Assembly (NCBI GenBank): GCA_963555705.1
Contig: OY743182.1
Span: 50,348,592-50,412,591, forward strand
From: Ligustrum vulgare
Taxonomy: Eukaryota; Streptophyta; Magnoliopsida; Lamiales; Oleaceae
Direction of reading: 5' to 3'
DNA length: 64,000 nucleotides
Shown: piece by piece, positions 24,929 through 35,682 of the stretch
Layout of the letters: each line of letters begins with the position of its first letter
Numbering within the stretch: the stretch's first letter is position 1
Position numbers and translations under genes: made by a program
The notes under the pieces: generated by a model
What the model was told of the DNA's origin: nothing
Seen by the model: only the letters and a program-made list of their open reading frames with translations
Database searches by the model: none

Positions 24929-26103
24929 GGCACCGTTCTCATTGCTGTTTTGAGCCCGTTTTGAATTTTCGATTTTTGAAAATATCGAAAAATGCGTTCA
25001 CTTTGCCCATTTTTAGAAACGCGTTTTTCAAAATACCAAAAAAAATAAAAAGAAAACTCAAAACAAGTTTATTGCGTTTTGGATATTTTGTGTTAAAAAG
25101 TAAAAAACGACAAAAACGAGCGTTTTGGATTTTTTTGGGGTAAATGTGAGACACTTCCTTCACTTGAAGTTCTTATATTATTTTGTCATTATATATAGAT
25201 TCATGTTAAGATTTTTTTTTTTTTTTTTTGTAATTTATTTATTTATTATTATTTTAAATGTGAGACACTTCATTCACTTGAAATTCTTATATTATTTTGC
25301 CATTATATATAGATCCATGTTAAGTTTTTTTTTTTGTAACTTATTTTTATTTTTTGTAAAAGTAAGACACTTCCTTCACTTGAAATTCTTATGTTATTTT
25401 GTCATTATATATAAATCCATGTTAAGATTTTCTTTTTGTAATTTTTTTTTTTTTTGTAAAAGTGAGACACTTCATTCACTTGAAGTTCTTATGTTATTTT
25501 GCTATTATATATAGATCCATTTTAAGATTTTTTTTTTTTTTGTAAATTTTTATTATTATTTATTTATTTTTGTTTTTTTGTAAAAGTGAGACACTTCCTT
25601 CACTTGAAGTTCTTATGTTATTTTGCCATTATATAGATCTATGTTAAGATTTTTTTTTTTTTTTGTAATTTTTTATTTATTATTATTATTATTATTATTT
25701 TTTTGTAAATGTGAGACACTTCCTTCACTTGAAGTTCTTATGTTATTTTGTCATTATATATAGATCCATGTTAAGATTTTGTTGGTATGTGGTTAAATTT
25801 TTGTTTAACTGAAACAATATTAATGATGAATTTATTGAAATAGATAACTAACTGATTTATTAACATTAAAATTAATGTAATTCAACAAATCAATCATTTT
25901 TTACATATAAAATATCACAAAATAAATATATAAAAAAATCACAAAGTAAACGCATTTTTCAGTTTTCTATTTTTGAAAACAGTTTTCCAAAATAAAAAAG
26001 AGAACATGCTTTCAGCAATCCCAAAACAAACAACCAAAATCCAAAATTCAAAACAAAATTCAAAACTCAAAATCCAAAATCGAAACACAAAGAGAACGAC
26101 CCC
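24929..26103. mobile_element. PIF/Harbinger-like TIR element carrying a tandem array
   Basis: Begins GGCACCGTTCTCATTGC and ends AAAGAGAACGACCCC. The ends and the next about 100 bp (TTTTGAATTTTCGATTTTTG against CAAAATCCAAAATCG-like sequence) are imperfect inverted repeats. TTA flanks both sides (24926-24928, 26104-26106). No transposase. The centre is the array at 25,146-25,780. Confidence 0.6.
25146..25780. repeat. Six-unit tandem array, about 100-125 bp per unit
   Basis: The conserved core GTGAGACACTTCCTTCACTT, followed by GAAGTTCTTATGTTATTTTG and ATTATATATAGATCCATG, starts near 25,146, 25,261, 25,364, 25,463, 25,587 and 25,712. Units are separated by T-rich and (TTA)n linkers of variable length. 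Open frames across the array are by-products of the repeat. Confidence 0.85.
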
Positions 26104-26271
26104 TTATTTTTTCGTATTTTGGTAATTTGATCTAGTGCTTTTTTGAAAATTTTGAGATGTAATGTAATGTGTCTGAACTCTGAATGAAGGATCTTTCTTC
26201 GATAAACCTGTACTGGTAGTTTAACATATTAATGATGTATAATTTTTCCGACATACATGTTCAGTTCACAT

Positions 26272-27121
26272 TAGGGCTGAGCGTTTATCGGTTCGGTTCG
26301 ATTATTAAAGGAACCGAAATCGAACCGAAACTTTCGGTTCGGTTCTTTCAAAGACAAGAACCGAACGGTTTCGGTTTCGATTATTTTTCGGTTTTTGTTT
26401 GGTTCCAACTAAAAAAAATTAAATTTGATGCAAATACAAAAAAGAATCTAATTGTTTGCAAAAATTAAAGGTAAATACAACCAAATAAAGTTTTCAATTA
26501 AAATTAAAGTCCAAATCCATGTATTACCACGAATGTGAATCTCAGAATCCTGATAGTTAAAATCTTTTTTTACTCTAAAACCATTCTTATTTGAAAAGGA
26601 TATCACGTCGAGGAAGTAAGAACATTTGAATCTCATTAAAAGTAAATTTCACAAAATAATAATACTATAATAGTGTATGAAATAAGTTAAAAGTAAATTA
26701 TTAAATTCCATAATAATAGCGTATCAAACAGACAACATTTCATACACTGTCTAAGTGTCTATACATTAAAGTGTGGTTCTACTTGAATAATATTGTGAGT
26801 AATGAATTTTTAATTAAAATACTACCAATCTAAATAACATTTCTCAAAGGGAAAGACTGTGAGTAAATTTATACTCCTCTGACCCATTGTCTACACATTA
26901 AAGCGTGAACATAAATATATTTTGTTGTATAATTCAATGAAAAATTAAAAAAAAAATATTTTTATCGGTTTTGATTTCGGTTTTCGGTTTTGATTTTAAG
27001 AACCGATCGGTTTCGGTTTTTTTTAAACAAATCGGTTTCGGTTTTGAACTTTTTTTTCAAGAACCGAAATATTTCGGTTTTTTCGGTTCGGTTTCGGTTC
27101 CGATTTTTTTGTCCACCCCTA
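26272..27121. mobile_element. hAT-like non-autonomous element (850 bp)
   Basis: A perfect 8-bp duplication GTTCACAT flanks it (26264-26271 and 27122-27129). The ends are TAGGGCTGAGCG and, inverted, TAGGGGTGGACA. Subterminal arrays of CGGTTCGGTTCG and GAACCGAAA motifs lie at both ends in opposite orientation, as in hAT elements where transposase binds subterminal repeats. No transposase is encoded. Confidence 0.85.
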
Positions 27122-27129
27122 GTTCACAT

Positions 27130-27950
27130 TCCAGTAAAGTGACACAGACAAAAACTGTGTAGGGGTTCATGTTTCAGACCATGTATTAGTATGTAAACTG
27201 GTATGCACACACAAACACCAGTTCCAGATGGTTCAACTAAGGCTCAAGTACACGTGAAAATTTTATGCATTATTCCCTTTATATTAATACATGGATGTAA
27301 TTTTTGCTAGCTTAGGCCCCATTAATTAATGTGTATACCTTGTACATGGGGTTTCACATTTTAACTTCAATAAAGTCACCATGATTTATCAAAATTGTCT
27401 GGTAATCATCTCATCTTTTACTTTTCAAATAGTTGTTGAGTGTTGCATCTTGTTAGACATTAGTTTATCATGGTGTTAATGTTAAGTGTCATGCTCAAAG
27501 TACAGATCAAATTTGTGTGGAGGGCATTTTCAGGTAGGATATCAGAGGGTGCTGCAACTGCAAGGACTTAAATTCTTATTTCCTGTATAGTTGAATTATT
27601 CCTCATAGGCATCCTCGTTCTTTCTCTTTTTTACCATCTCCTCATTCTCTGCCTTATAGCTATAATATGTTTAGATTTTCTTTTTCAACTTTTTTGTTGC
27701 AAGGCACAACTGCCTATTTCTTTTTTATTGTGCACTAAATTTATTTTTTTTGCAATGAGAAAGCATGAATCCCTGTATTTATGACTTATTGTAATCGATT
27801 TTTTTATTTTTTTATTTTTTTTAAAGGAATATCTAAAATTTTGATTATACACTTTCAATTTTCAGATAGCATGCCTGTGCTACAATATCGTAAATTGTTC
27901 TTTATTGCACAATATCGTAAATTGTTCTTTATTTTAATTTTATTCACATT
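27130..27950 (+). other. Probable 5' region or first intron of the TDBD gene
   Basis: Less A/T-extreme DNA upstream of the TDBD coding exon. No exon can be assigned with confidence. The homologous proteins begin M-S-F-Q-N-K; the exon at 30,644 starts with the codon for S, so the ATG should lie in an upstream exon somewhere left of here or within it. A 25-bp phrase is tandemly duplicated at 27,882-27,906 and 27,909-27,933. Confidence 0.4.
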
Positions 27951-27955
27951 AATTG

Positions 27956-28576
27956 TGTTGGGTATTTGACCCAAAATTCAACAATGGAGACTAATTAATT
28001 AGGTAAGAATGATTGGTGAAGAACTTGTTAGGTATTGAACCAACAATTCAACATGAAGACTAATTAATTAGGTAAGAATGGTTGGTGAAGAGTTAGATGA
28101 GATAAATTGGTAAGATTGGTTGGTGAAAGAATTTGTTATTCCCAATCCGTCCCTAATCTTTGCCTATAAATAGAGATCAAATTGTTGAAGAGAAATGCAC
28201 CACAAGCACAATTGGAGAGTGTCAAATATTGTGAGTCGGTGATCAAAGAGAGAAAATTGTGAGCCTAGCATATTGTGAAGTTTCTTGTAACTCTTTGTAG
28301 TGTAAGTCAAAGGGTAGAAATTATATGTGGTAAAGCTCGTTTGTTGTATTTTCTCTGTGGTCTGTGGGATTGGGTTGGTGAGTGAAAGTCTATATATTTG
28401 TAACAATTTAATATATAGTGAAAAACTTTGGCGAGGGTCCGTGGACGTAGGCACTTTGCTGAACTACGTAAATTTCTGTGTTCGTATTTATTTTCTTGTT
28501 TGCTTATTTTATTTTGAACATCGAAAGATCCTGTGGGAAGAAGAAAGTGGGAATCGACGTGTCGAAATTCCCAACA
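27956..28576 (+). repeat. 5' LTR of the copia element
   Basis: 621 bp, TGTTGGG...CCCAACA. A TATA-like CCTATAAATAGAG lies near 28,162-28,175, so transcription would start about 200 bp into the LTR. Confidence 0.92.
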
Positions 28577-28578
28577 AG

Positions 28579-28590
28579 TGGTATCAGAGC
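28579..28590 (+). promoter_or_regulatory. Primer-binding site, initiator tRNA-Met
   Basis: TGGTATCAGAGC two bases after the 5' LTR is the usual complement of the 3' end of plant initiator tRNA-Met used by copia elements. Confidence 0.9.
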
Positions 28591-28626
28591 TACAGGTGGT
28601 TCAAATAATTTGAAGCAAAAGAAAAT

Positions 28627-29411
28627 ATGTCTATCAAGTACGATGTGGAGAAATTTGACGGGAGAATCAATTTTGGCTTGTGGCAAGTACAAGTCAAGGA
28701 TGTTTTGATTCAGGCGGGTCTGCACAAAGCTTTGAAGGGAAAACCAACTGAGAGTTCTGACAAAGAAAAAGAAATTGAACCCAACAAGACTGATGAAGAT
28801 TGGGAAGATTTGGATTTGAAAGCTGCTAGTACAATACGACTTTGTTTGGCCAAGAATGTTCTTGCAAATATTCATGGGATATCTGCTGCTAAGGAACTTT
28901 GGGAAAAACTGGAAGAGTTGTATCAGACGAAGAACTTGTCAAATCGCTTGTATCTGAATGAACAGTTTCATTCGTTGAGAATGAGCGCAGGTACAAAAAT
29001 CTCCGACCATTTTAGTGTTCTTAATGGGATTGTTTCTGAACTGGAATCTATTGGAGTCAAAGTTGAAGATGAGGATAAAGCGTTGAGGCTCATCTGGTCT
29101 CTTCCATCCACGTTTGAGCACATCAAACCGATTTTGATGTACGGGAAAGAAACGGTGGATTTTGCTGAAGTTACAAGTAAATTGATCTCTGAAGAGCGGT
29201 GATTAGGTGGAGACGATAATTCATCTAATAATAATTTGCTTGTTACTGAAAAGTGGAAGAGAGGGAACTCCATGAAGAAGAAGGTGACATGTTGGAACTG
29301 TGGTCAATCCGGGCACGTGAGAAGAAATTGTCCAAAAGGTGGAGCGGATGCGGCGAACTGCTCGAAGGACAATGCGACTCTCCTGGTGGAGGGTGGTAAT
29401 GATGTACTCTG
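28627..29411 (+). pseudogene. Copia Gag (UBN2-type) with zinc knuckle, one nonsense codon
   Basis: From ATG at 28627 a 191-residue frame encodes a gag_pre/UBN2-type capsid protein. It opens MSIKYDVEKFDGRINFGLW, continues with AKELWEKLEELYQTKNLSNR (about residues 88-107) and KLYL/LRMSAG-like segments typical of TNT1-like Gag. A TGA at 29200-29202 stops it after SEER. In the same frame downstream follow a CWNCGQSGHVRRNC zinc knuckle (CX2CX4HX4C, near 29,288-29,330) and a stop at 29,409-29,411. The stop sits where relatives have arginine, suggesting CGA to TGA. Gag without pol could at most supply or block particles for related copies. Confidence 0.85.
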
Positions 29412-29776
29412 AGTAAGATGGGACATCCTCATGGCATGATGCCAGTTGCCATGATAGAAGATGTGTTCTTACTGGCACGGGTACTGTGTTCGCATACAAT
29501 ATTGGTTTGGTTTAGATGCAAGGTATGTGGTTTTTTTTTTATGTCGATGGCTGATGAACTTCCAAGGAGAACCAAACATGGGAGTTGCACCATAAATTTC
29601 AGCAAATTCTGTTTCGACATGTGCCGATGAAAAGCTCGGAGTTCGTCGATAATTCTGAGTGGTTATACTCATATGGTGGAGTATGAGATCTATTAAAGTG
29701 GAAAAATGCTTGCCTGTTACCCAATGATTGAATTTGAATGTTTTGGCTTGGAGGAATTTTGTGTCAAGGTGGAGAT
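29412..29776 (+). other. Copia internal remnant with pol removed
   Basis: No protease, integrase or RT motif is recognisable in these 365 bases. The last bases (AAGGTGGAGAT) are the polypurine tract before the 3' LTR. Intact copia elements carry about 4 kb of pol here. Confidence 0.7.
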
Positions 29777-30397
29777 TGTTGGGTATTTGACCCAAAATCC
29801 AACAATGGAGACTAATTAATTAGGTAAGAATGGTTGGTGAAGAACTTGTTAGGTATTGAACCAACAATTCAACATGAAGACTAATTAATTAGGTAAGAAT
29901 GGTTGGTGAAGAGTTAGATGAGATAAGTTGGTAAGATTGGTTGGTGAAAGAATTTGTTATTCCCAATCCGTCCCTAATCTTTGCCTATAAATAGAGATCA
30001 AATTGTTGAAGAGAAATGCACCACAAGCACAATTGGAGAGTGCCAAATATTGTGAGTCGGTGATCAAAGAGAGAAAATTGTGAGCCTAACATATTGTGAA
30101 GTTTCTTGTAACTCTTTGTAGTGTAAGTCAAAGGGTAGAAATTATATGTGGTAAAGCTCGTTTGTTGTATTTTCTCTGTGGTCTGTGGGATTGGGTTGGT
30201 GAGTGAAAGTCTATATATTTGTAACAATTTAATATATAGTGAAAAGCTTTGGCGAGGGTCCGTGGACGTAGGCATTTTGCTGAACCACGTAAATTTCTGT
30301 GTTCGTATTTATTTTCTTGTTTGTTTATTTTATTTTGAACATCGAAAGATCCTGTGGGAAGAAGAAAGTGGGAATCGACGTGTCGAAATTCCCAACA
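29777..30397 (+). repeat. 3' LTR of the copia element
   Basis: 621 bp, same length as the 5' LTR, differing at nine positions, all transitions. Followed directly by the target duplicate AATTG. Confidence 0.92.
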
Positions 30398-31925
30398 AAT
30401 TGTGCTCTACGTCGTATATGCTTTTCCATATCGACATCCGTACACGGAATTCATCAATATTTCTTTTGGATAATATATAATAACTTCATCAAGTGTATCA
30501 TATTCTACTCCCAACGGACCCAACCTTAAAAGTTAAAACCAAAGTGCCCAAGAATGAATTGAGGTGAAAAGGTTACTTGGCAGCAAGTTGCACCACATTG
30601 TTATTGTAACTTAAAGTTTATTTCACTAATATAATTTTGGCAGTCTTTTCAGAACAAGAGCATTTGGATGCCTCTGGACTATGATTCTTTGGCTGGAGAG
30701 ATGGGTTATGTAACCTCTGCTAGAAATGAGCAAAAACGTGTTCTTCATTGGTTTATGGATACATCTGAGAAAGAGCTGTTCAGCAACAAGAAGCAAGCGG
30801 TTGAACCTGCTAGCAATAGACCTACTTCAGGAGCTGTAAACATGAGCATGTCCCTTTCGGGAAACAGTCCCAGATTCGGAATCCAGCCTGTCAGGAGTTC
30901 AAGTTTTGCAGATAAGAATGCCTCCGTCTTTGTTAATGGGGATCTGAATACGGGAAAGAAGGGTTTTGTGGATCAGGTTGAAAATGATCCGTCCATATGT
31001 TTATCAATGTTTCGTGATGTGGAGGTTCCCTTGTGTCTGAATACTGGCGTTAGAAAAGTAAAAGTCAATCAGGTTGTCATGGAGAATCATTTGTCTGAAT
31101 TTGTGGGGAAAACCTTTAACCCTGGAGATAAGAATAAAATGATTAGCTCTATCTTCCACATGATAGATAATAACATTTCTGTTGCACCTACTTATAATAC
31201 TGGAGATGGAAATACTATTGCAGTGGACCCTGCTTTCCTTAAGACAGATGAAAATCTTATTTCAGTAGGACAGGCCTCCAACAAGAGAGATGGCAATGTC
31301 ATGCTAATGGGTCATCATTACAAAGGGATAGATAACAATCTGCTATCTATTGGTCAAGCCTTCGACAAAAGGAATTACAGTTTTGTTCCAATTGGGGAGC
31401 AGTGTGAAAAGGAAAATGGCAATTTAATACAAATTGGTCCTAATTACTACAAGGGCCATGAAAATTTCACTGCAATGTATGATTTCTGCAATAAAGCAAA
31501 TGAAGATTTTATGTCAGCAGGTTGTCACGTCCCGCATGTGATCCATCGAAAAAATATGATAATTTTTCAAGACGGGTACGCGAGGATGCACGAAAAGGGT
31601 GGCTGCCAATTTTACGAAGGATGCGCAATTGAGGTTTCTAAAAGGTTCTGGAAGATTGCGGAATATGGTGGAATTACCTAGATCTGGAAAACTTAATAGA
31701 AGAGACTTGAAGGAACTTTCTAGAAAATTGAAGAGAATTCTTAAAGAAAAGGAGATTCTAGAATGTTCTACAAGTGTGTAGATGTAGGAATTATCTAGAT
31801 ATATCATGATAAATCATTGTATAGATATTCATATAGATATGTGTAAAATTATCTAGGTGATAAGATATTGTTGTAGAATAATCTAGAAGATAGATTGGTG
31901 GTAGTATAAATAGGGAAGGGGTCGA

Positions 31926-32824
31926 TGATGCAAACCACGTAGCAATTGTAGCTACGCAACCCACAAATTATTGGAATCGACCCAAGAACGCCAAAGAACC
32001 ACGATTTAGAGATTGATTCAAATTAATTGAACCAAGCAACCAACACAATCAATTGATATGTTGACCTCTTGATCACAATGAAAATAAATCTTACCCAAGA
32101 TTTGAAGAAACAAGATGAACTCGCAAGTTCGGATTTTATTCAATAAAGAATAAAGTTTGTGAAAGCAATTTGCCTCTCAATTAATATATCAAAGTTGTGT
32201 AATGAATAATGAAAATTACATCCCTATAAATAGGGTCAAAAACTAGGTTAAAAGTTCTAATTAAATAAGGAAACAACTACCTAAAAATAAGGAAATAAAA
32301 ATAACCTAAAATTCCGCGTATACATTTTTACGGCCGTGACCACTTTCCTTACGGCTGTAAAGTTGTTTCTGATTCACTCTTACGGCCGTGACAATATGGC
32401 TTACGGCCGTAAGTCCAAAAACGCCCAAATTCCAAATTTAAGCAGAAACTCTATTACGGCCGTGATATTAACCTTTACGGCCGTGATACTCAATGTTACG
32501 GCCGTGATTGCTTATGTCTCGCAAAAATCAATTTCAGCAGAAAGTTGGTTACGGCCGTGAGAGTTATGAATTACGGCCGTAATTCCTGAAATTTGGCAAT
32601 CTTCTTCGACAGCTTGAATGAGGTTGATCCATTCGTCGTTTTGGCTCGGCCCCAACATGGAACTTGCTTCTTTTGATGACACGAACATTGTTTTGGCCAT
32701 TGTTTCTTGAACTAACTTGTCCATTGCTTCCTTGGCCCTCTTTGTCTGCAATCGAGTCATCGGCCCTCCTCCGATCTTCAACGGATCTTTGTGCGGGCTT
32801 GTATCCGTGGCCTGGATCACATCA
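31926..32824 (-). repeat. 3' LTR of E1 (899 bp)
   Basis: The complete LTR: TGATGCAAACC...GGATCACATCA on the + strand. Read on the minus strand it opens with the last codons of pol (to 32,512), then the palindrome array (32,328-32,582), a TATA-like palindrome CCCTATTTATAGGG (32,222-32,235), then R/U5. Confidence 0.9.
32328..32582. repeat. Array of nine TTACGGCCGTAA/TGA palindromes (E1 3' LTR)
   Basis: Nine 12-bp motifs with the core ACGGCCGT, ending TAA or TGA, are spaced 20-50 bp apart; one is ACGGCTGT. They lie between the pol stop region and the TATA motif, in the U3 promoter part. The first two read on the minus strand fall inside the pol C-terminal codons. Confidence 0.9.
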
Positions 32825-35565
32825 TCCCCTCCCTCTTCGAAAGGATTCGACCTCGAATCAAACGGAGATAGATCAGAAACATTAAATGAAGCCGAAACAT
32901 TATACTCACCAGGAAGGTCTAATTTATAGGCATTGTTGTTGATCCTTTCAATCACTTGGAACGGACTATCCCCTCGCGGTTGTAACTTTGACTTGCGTTG
33001 TTCTGGAAACCGCTCCTTTCTCAAATGTACCCAAACCCAATCACCGGGTTCAAAAACGATGCCCTTTCTTCCTTTGTTAGCCTGTGAAGCATAATGTTCA
33101 TTTTTCTTTTCAATCGCCAACCTCACCTTGTCGTGGAGTGCTTTAACCATCTCAGCCTTTTTCTTGCCATCTAAACTACTACGTTCATTCACAGGTAAAG
33201 GAATTAAATCCAATGGTGTTAGCGGATTAAAACCATAAACAATCTCAAATGGTGAACAAGAAGTAGTAGAATGTATAGCTCTATTATATGCAAACTCGAT
33301 AAATGGTAAACACTCTTCCCAATTTTTCAAATTTTTATTGATTATCGTGCGCAACAATTGAATCATTGTCCTATTTACTACCTCGGTTTGTCCATCGGTC
33401 TGTGGGTGACAAGTTGTAGAGAAAAGTAGTTTTGTTCCTAATTTGTTCCACAAGACTCTCCAAAAATGACTAAGGAATTTAACATCCCTATCCGAGACAA
33501 TACTTTTAGGAACCCCATGTAAGCGTACGACTTCCCTAAAGAAAATATCAGCTATGTTTGTAGCATCGTCAGTTTTGTGGCATGGTATGAAATGTGCCAT
33601 TTTACTAAAGCGATCTACTACCACAAAAATTGAATCTCTTCCCTTCTTAGTCCTAGGTAGTCCCAAAACAAAATCCATAGAGATATCAACCCAAGGTTCA
33701 CTAGGGACGGGTAAAGGCATACATAATCCGTGGGGTTTAATCTTAGATTTAACCTTTTTACAATTAATGCATCTATTACAAACCCGAACCACATCAATTT
33801 TCATTTTAGGCCAATAGAAATGTTCTCTTAGGATTTCAATGGTCTTTTTAACCCCAAAATGACCCATTAAACCTCCACTATGGGCTTCTCTCACAAGTAA
33901 CTCCCTCATTGAACACCTAGGGACACACAATTTATTTTCTCGAAATAAATAATCGTCATGTTTAAAGAACCTATCTACAGCCCCTTTACCACATGATTCA
34001 TAAATATTAGAAAAGTCCAGGTCATTAGCATACATGTCCTTAATGTATTCAAATCCAAGCAATTTAGAGTTTAAAGAATTTAAAAGAACATACCTTCGAG
34101 ACAACGCATCCGCCACCACATTTTCCTTACCTTGTTTGTATCGGATGACATAGGGAAATGTTTCGATGAACTCTACCCACCTTACATGTCTCTTACTTAG
34201 CTTAGCTTGACCACTCAAATGCTTCAAGGATTCATGATCAGTGTGTATCACGAACTCCTGTGGCCACAAGTAATGTTGCCATGTTTCCAAAGCGCGCACA
34301 AGTGAGTATAACTCCTTGTCGTATGTGGGGTAATTAAGTGCAGCCCCTTTTAGTTTTTCACTAAAATAAGCTATTGGCTTTCGATCCTGCATTAAAACAG
34401 CTCCAATGCCTAGCCCTGAGGCATCACATTCAATCTTAAAAGCCTTGTCAAAGTTAGGAAGTGATAAAACCGGTGCTTTACATAACATATTCTTAATAGT
34501 ATCAAATGCATGCTCCTGTTCTACATCCCATTTAAACCCTACACTTTTTTTGACAATTTCTGTGAGTGGTGCGGCAATCGTGCTAAAATTTTTAACAAAG
34601 AGCCTATAAAAACTAGCCAAGCCATGAAAACTCCTAACCTCAGTTATGCTTTTAGGTGTTGGCCACTCTTTAATAGCCTTGACTTTCTCTTCATCTACTT
34701 CTATTCCTTTAGCACTAACCACATAGCCAAGAAACACAACTTCTTCCATGCAAAAATCACACTTTTTAAAATTAGTAAAAAGTTGCTCTTGTCTTAAAAC
34801 CACAAGCACACACCTAACATGCTCCACATGCTCATTCAAAGTTTTACTATATATCAAGATATCATCGAAGTAAACTACAACGAATTTACCTATAAATGCA
34901 CGTAAAACATGATTCATTAAACGCATAAAGGTGCTAGGTGCATTAGTAAGTCCAAAAGGCATTACTAACCATCCATACAAGCCATACTTAGTTTTAAAAG
35001 CAGTTTTCCACTCATCTCCTTCTTTCATTCGAATTTGATGATAACCACTTTTAAGGTCAATTTTACTAAATATGCTAGAGCCATGCAATTCATCCAACAT
35101 ATCATCTAACCTAGGAATAGGATGACGATACTTTACCGTTATGTTGTTGATGGCTCTACAATCAACACACATTCTCCACGTCCCGTCCTTCTTTGGCACA
35201 AGTATCACGGGTACGGCACATGGACTCATGCTTTCCCTTATGTACCCCTTACTCATTAATTCCTCCACTTGCTTTTGAAGCTCCTTCGTCTCCTCGGGAT
35301 TACTCCTATAAGCTGGACGTTTTGGAATGACTGCTCCAGGTATAAAATCAATTTGATGTTCAATACCTCGAATGGGTGGTAACTCACTAGGTATGTCATC
35401 TGGAAACACATCGTCAAATTCCTGCAATAAAGAAATAGCCAAACTAGGGAGGGATTTTTTAGTTTCATCAAATGCAAGGAATGAATCCTTGTACAATAAA
35501 AGGACCATTGGTCGTTTTTCTATAAATGCTTTCTTGACTTCACTCCTTTTTGCGTAGAAACTCAT
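32512..35565 (-). CDS. E1 pol: RT, RNase H, integrase (open, 1017 codons)
   Basis: Open frame encoding the enzymatic half of the Ty3/gypsy polyprotein. Reverse transcriptase spans about residues 85-300 ([16 protein letters not shown] near 125-140; YFDDIL at 232-237). RNase H follows ([14 protein letters not shown] near 379-392; [10 protein letters not shown] near 441-450). The integrase zinc finger H562/H569/C599/C602 and a DD35E core (D631, D692, E728) come next, then a GPF-like segment ([13 protein letters not shown]). All catalytic residues I can place are present. The last about 100 residues, from VIQATDTSP and including [14 protein letters not shown], are encoded by the 3' LTR. RT family looks chromovirus-like (possibly CRM or Reina); no clear chromodomain seen. 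In situ it is the 3' part of one gag-pol frame, cut off from gag by a TAG at 35683-35685. Confidence 0.9.
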   Translation of the reverse strand: MSFYAKRSEVKKAFIEKRPMVLLLYKDSFLAFDETKKSLPSLAISLLQEFDDVFPDDIPSELPPIRGIEHQIDFIPGAVIPKRPAYRSNPEETKELQKQVEELMSKGYIRESMSPCAVPVILVPKKDGTWRMCVDCRAINNITVKYRHPIPRLDDMLDELHGSSIFSKIDLKSGYHQIRMKEGDEWKTAFKTKYGLYGWLVMPFGLTNAPSTFMRLMNHVLRAFIGKFVVVYFDDILIYSKTLNEHVEHVRCVLVVLRQEQLFTNFKKCDFCMEEVVFLGYVVSAKGIEVDEEKVKAIKEWPTPKSITEVRSFHGLASFYRLFVKNFSTIAAPLTEIVKKSVGFKWDVEQEHAFDTIKNMLCKAPVLSLPNFDKAFKIECDASGLGIGAVLMQDRKPIAYFSEKLKGAALNYPTYDKELYSLVRALETWQHYLWPQEFVIHTDHESLKHLSGQAKLSKRHVRWVEFIETFPYVIRYKQGKENVVADALSRRYVLLNSLNSKLLGFEYIKDMYANDLDFSNIYESCGKGAVDRFFKHDDYLFRENKLCVPRCSMRELLVREAHSGGLMGHFGVKKTIEILREHFYWPKMKIDVVRVCNRCINCKKVKSKIKPHGLCMPLPVPSEPWVDISMDFVLGLPRTKKGRDSIFVVVDRFSKMAHFIPCHKTDDATNIADIFFREVVRLHGVPKSIVSDRDVKFLSHFWRVLWNKLGTKLLFSTTCHPQTDGQTEVVNRTMIQLLRTIINKNLKNWEECLPFIEFAYNRAIHSTTSCSPFEIVYGFNPLTPLDLIPLPVNERSSLDGKKKAEMVKALHDKVRLAIEKKNEHYASQANKGRKGIVFEPGDWVWVHLRKERFPEQRKSKLQPRGDSPFQVIERINNNAYKLDLPGEYNVSASFNVSDLSPFDSRSNPFEEGGDDVIQATDTSPHKDPLKIGGGPMTRLQTKRAKEAMDKLVQETMAKTMFVSSKEASSMLGPSQNDEWINLIQAVEEDCQISGITAVIHNSHGRNQLSAEIDFCET

Positions 35566-35682
35566 TTTTCTTTCTTTTCTGGCACTCTTCGCTCCCTCTC
35601 CTTTTTCTGAGGTATGTACCCCAACACTCTTTTTTTCTCTCGCCTCTCCTTTTTCTGGAGTCGTGGCTCCAACTCTCTTTTC

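Larger units (their letters stand above)
27956..30397 (+). mobile_element. Ty1/copia retrotransposon, pol deleted, young
   Basis: Two 621-bp LTRs (27956-28576 and 29777-30397) start TGTTGGGTATT and end TTCCCAACA. A perfect AATTG duplication flanks the element (27951-27955, 30398-30402). The 1.2-kb interior has a tRNA-iMet primer-binding site, a Gag frame and a short purine tract before the 3' LTR. Protease, integrase and RT are absent. By eye the LTRs differ at nine sites, all transitions (about 1.4%), so the insertion is recent. It lies just upstream of the TDBD coding exon, probably within an intron. Confidence 0.92.

Noticed and set aside
25125..25514. 129-codon Phe-rich frame
   Set aside because: It follows the tandem unit and poly-T linkers; unit length changes would break it and no homology is seen.
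28164..28454. 96-codon minus-strand frame found twice (also 29,985-30,275)
   Set aside because: Present twice because it lies in the copia LTRs, not because it is a duplicated gene.
28504..28875. 123-codon frame on the minus strand of the copia gag
   Set aside because: Shadow of the real Gag frame on the plus strand.
32328..32582. CRISPR-like array of short palindromic repeats
   Set aside because: Repeats are 12 bp, spacers are short and unequal, the array lies in a plant LTR and there are no cas genes.
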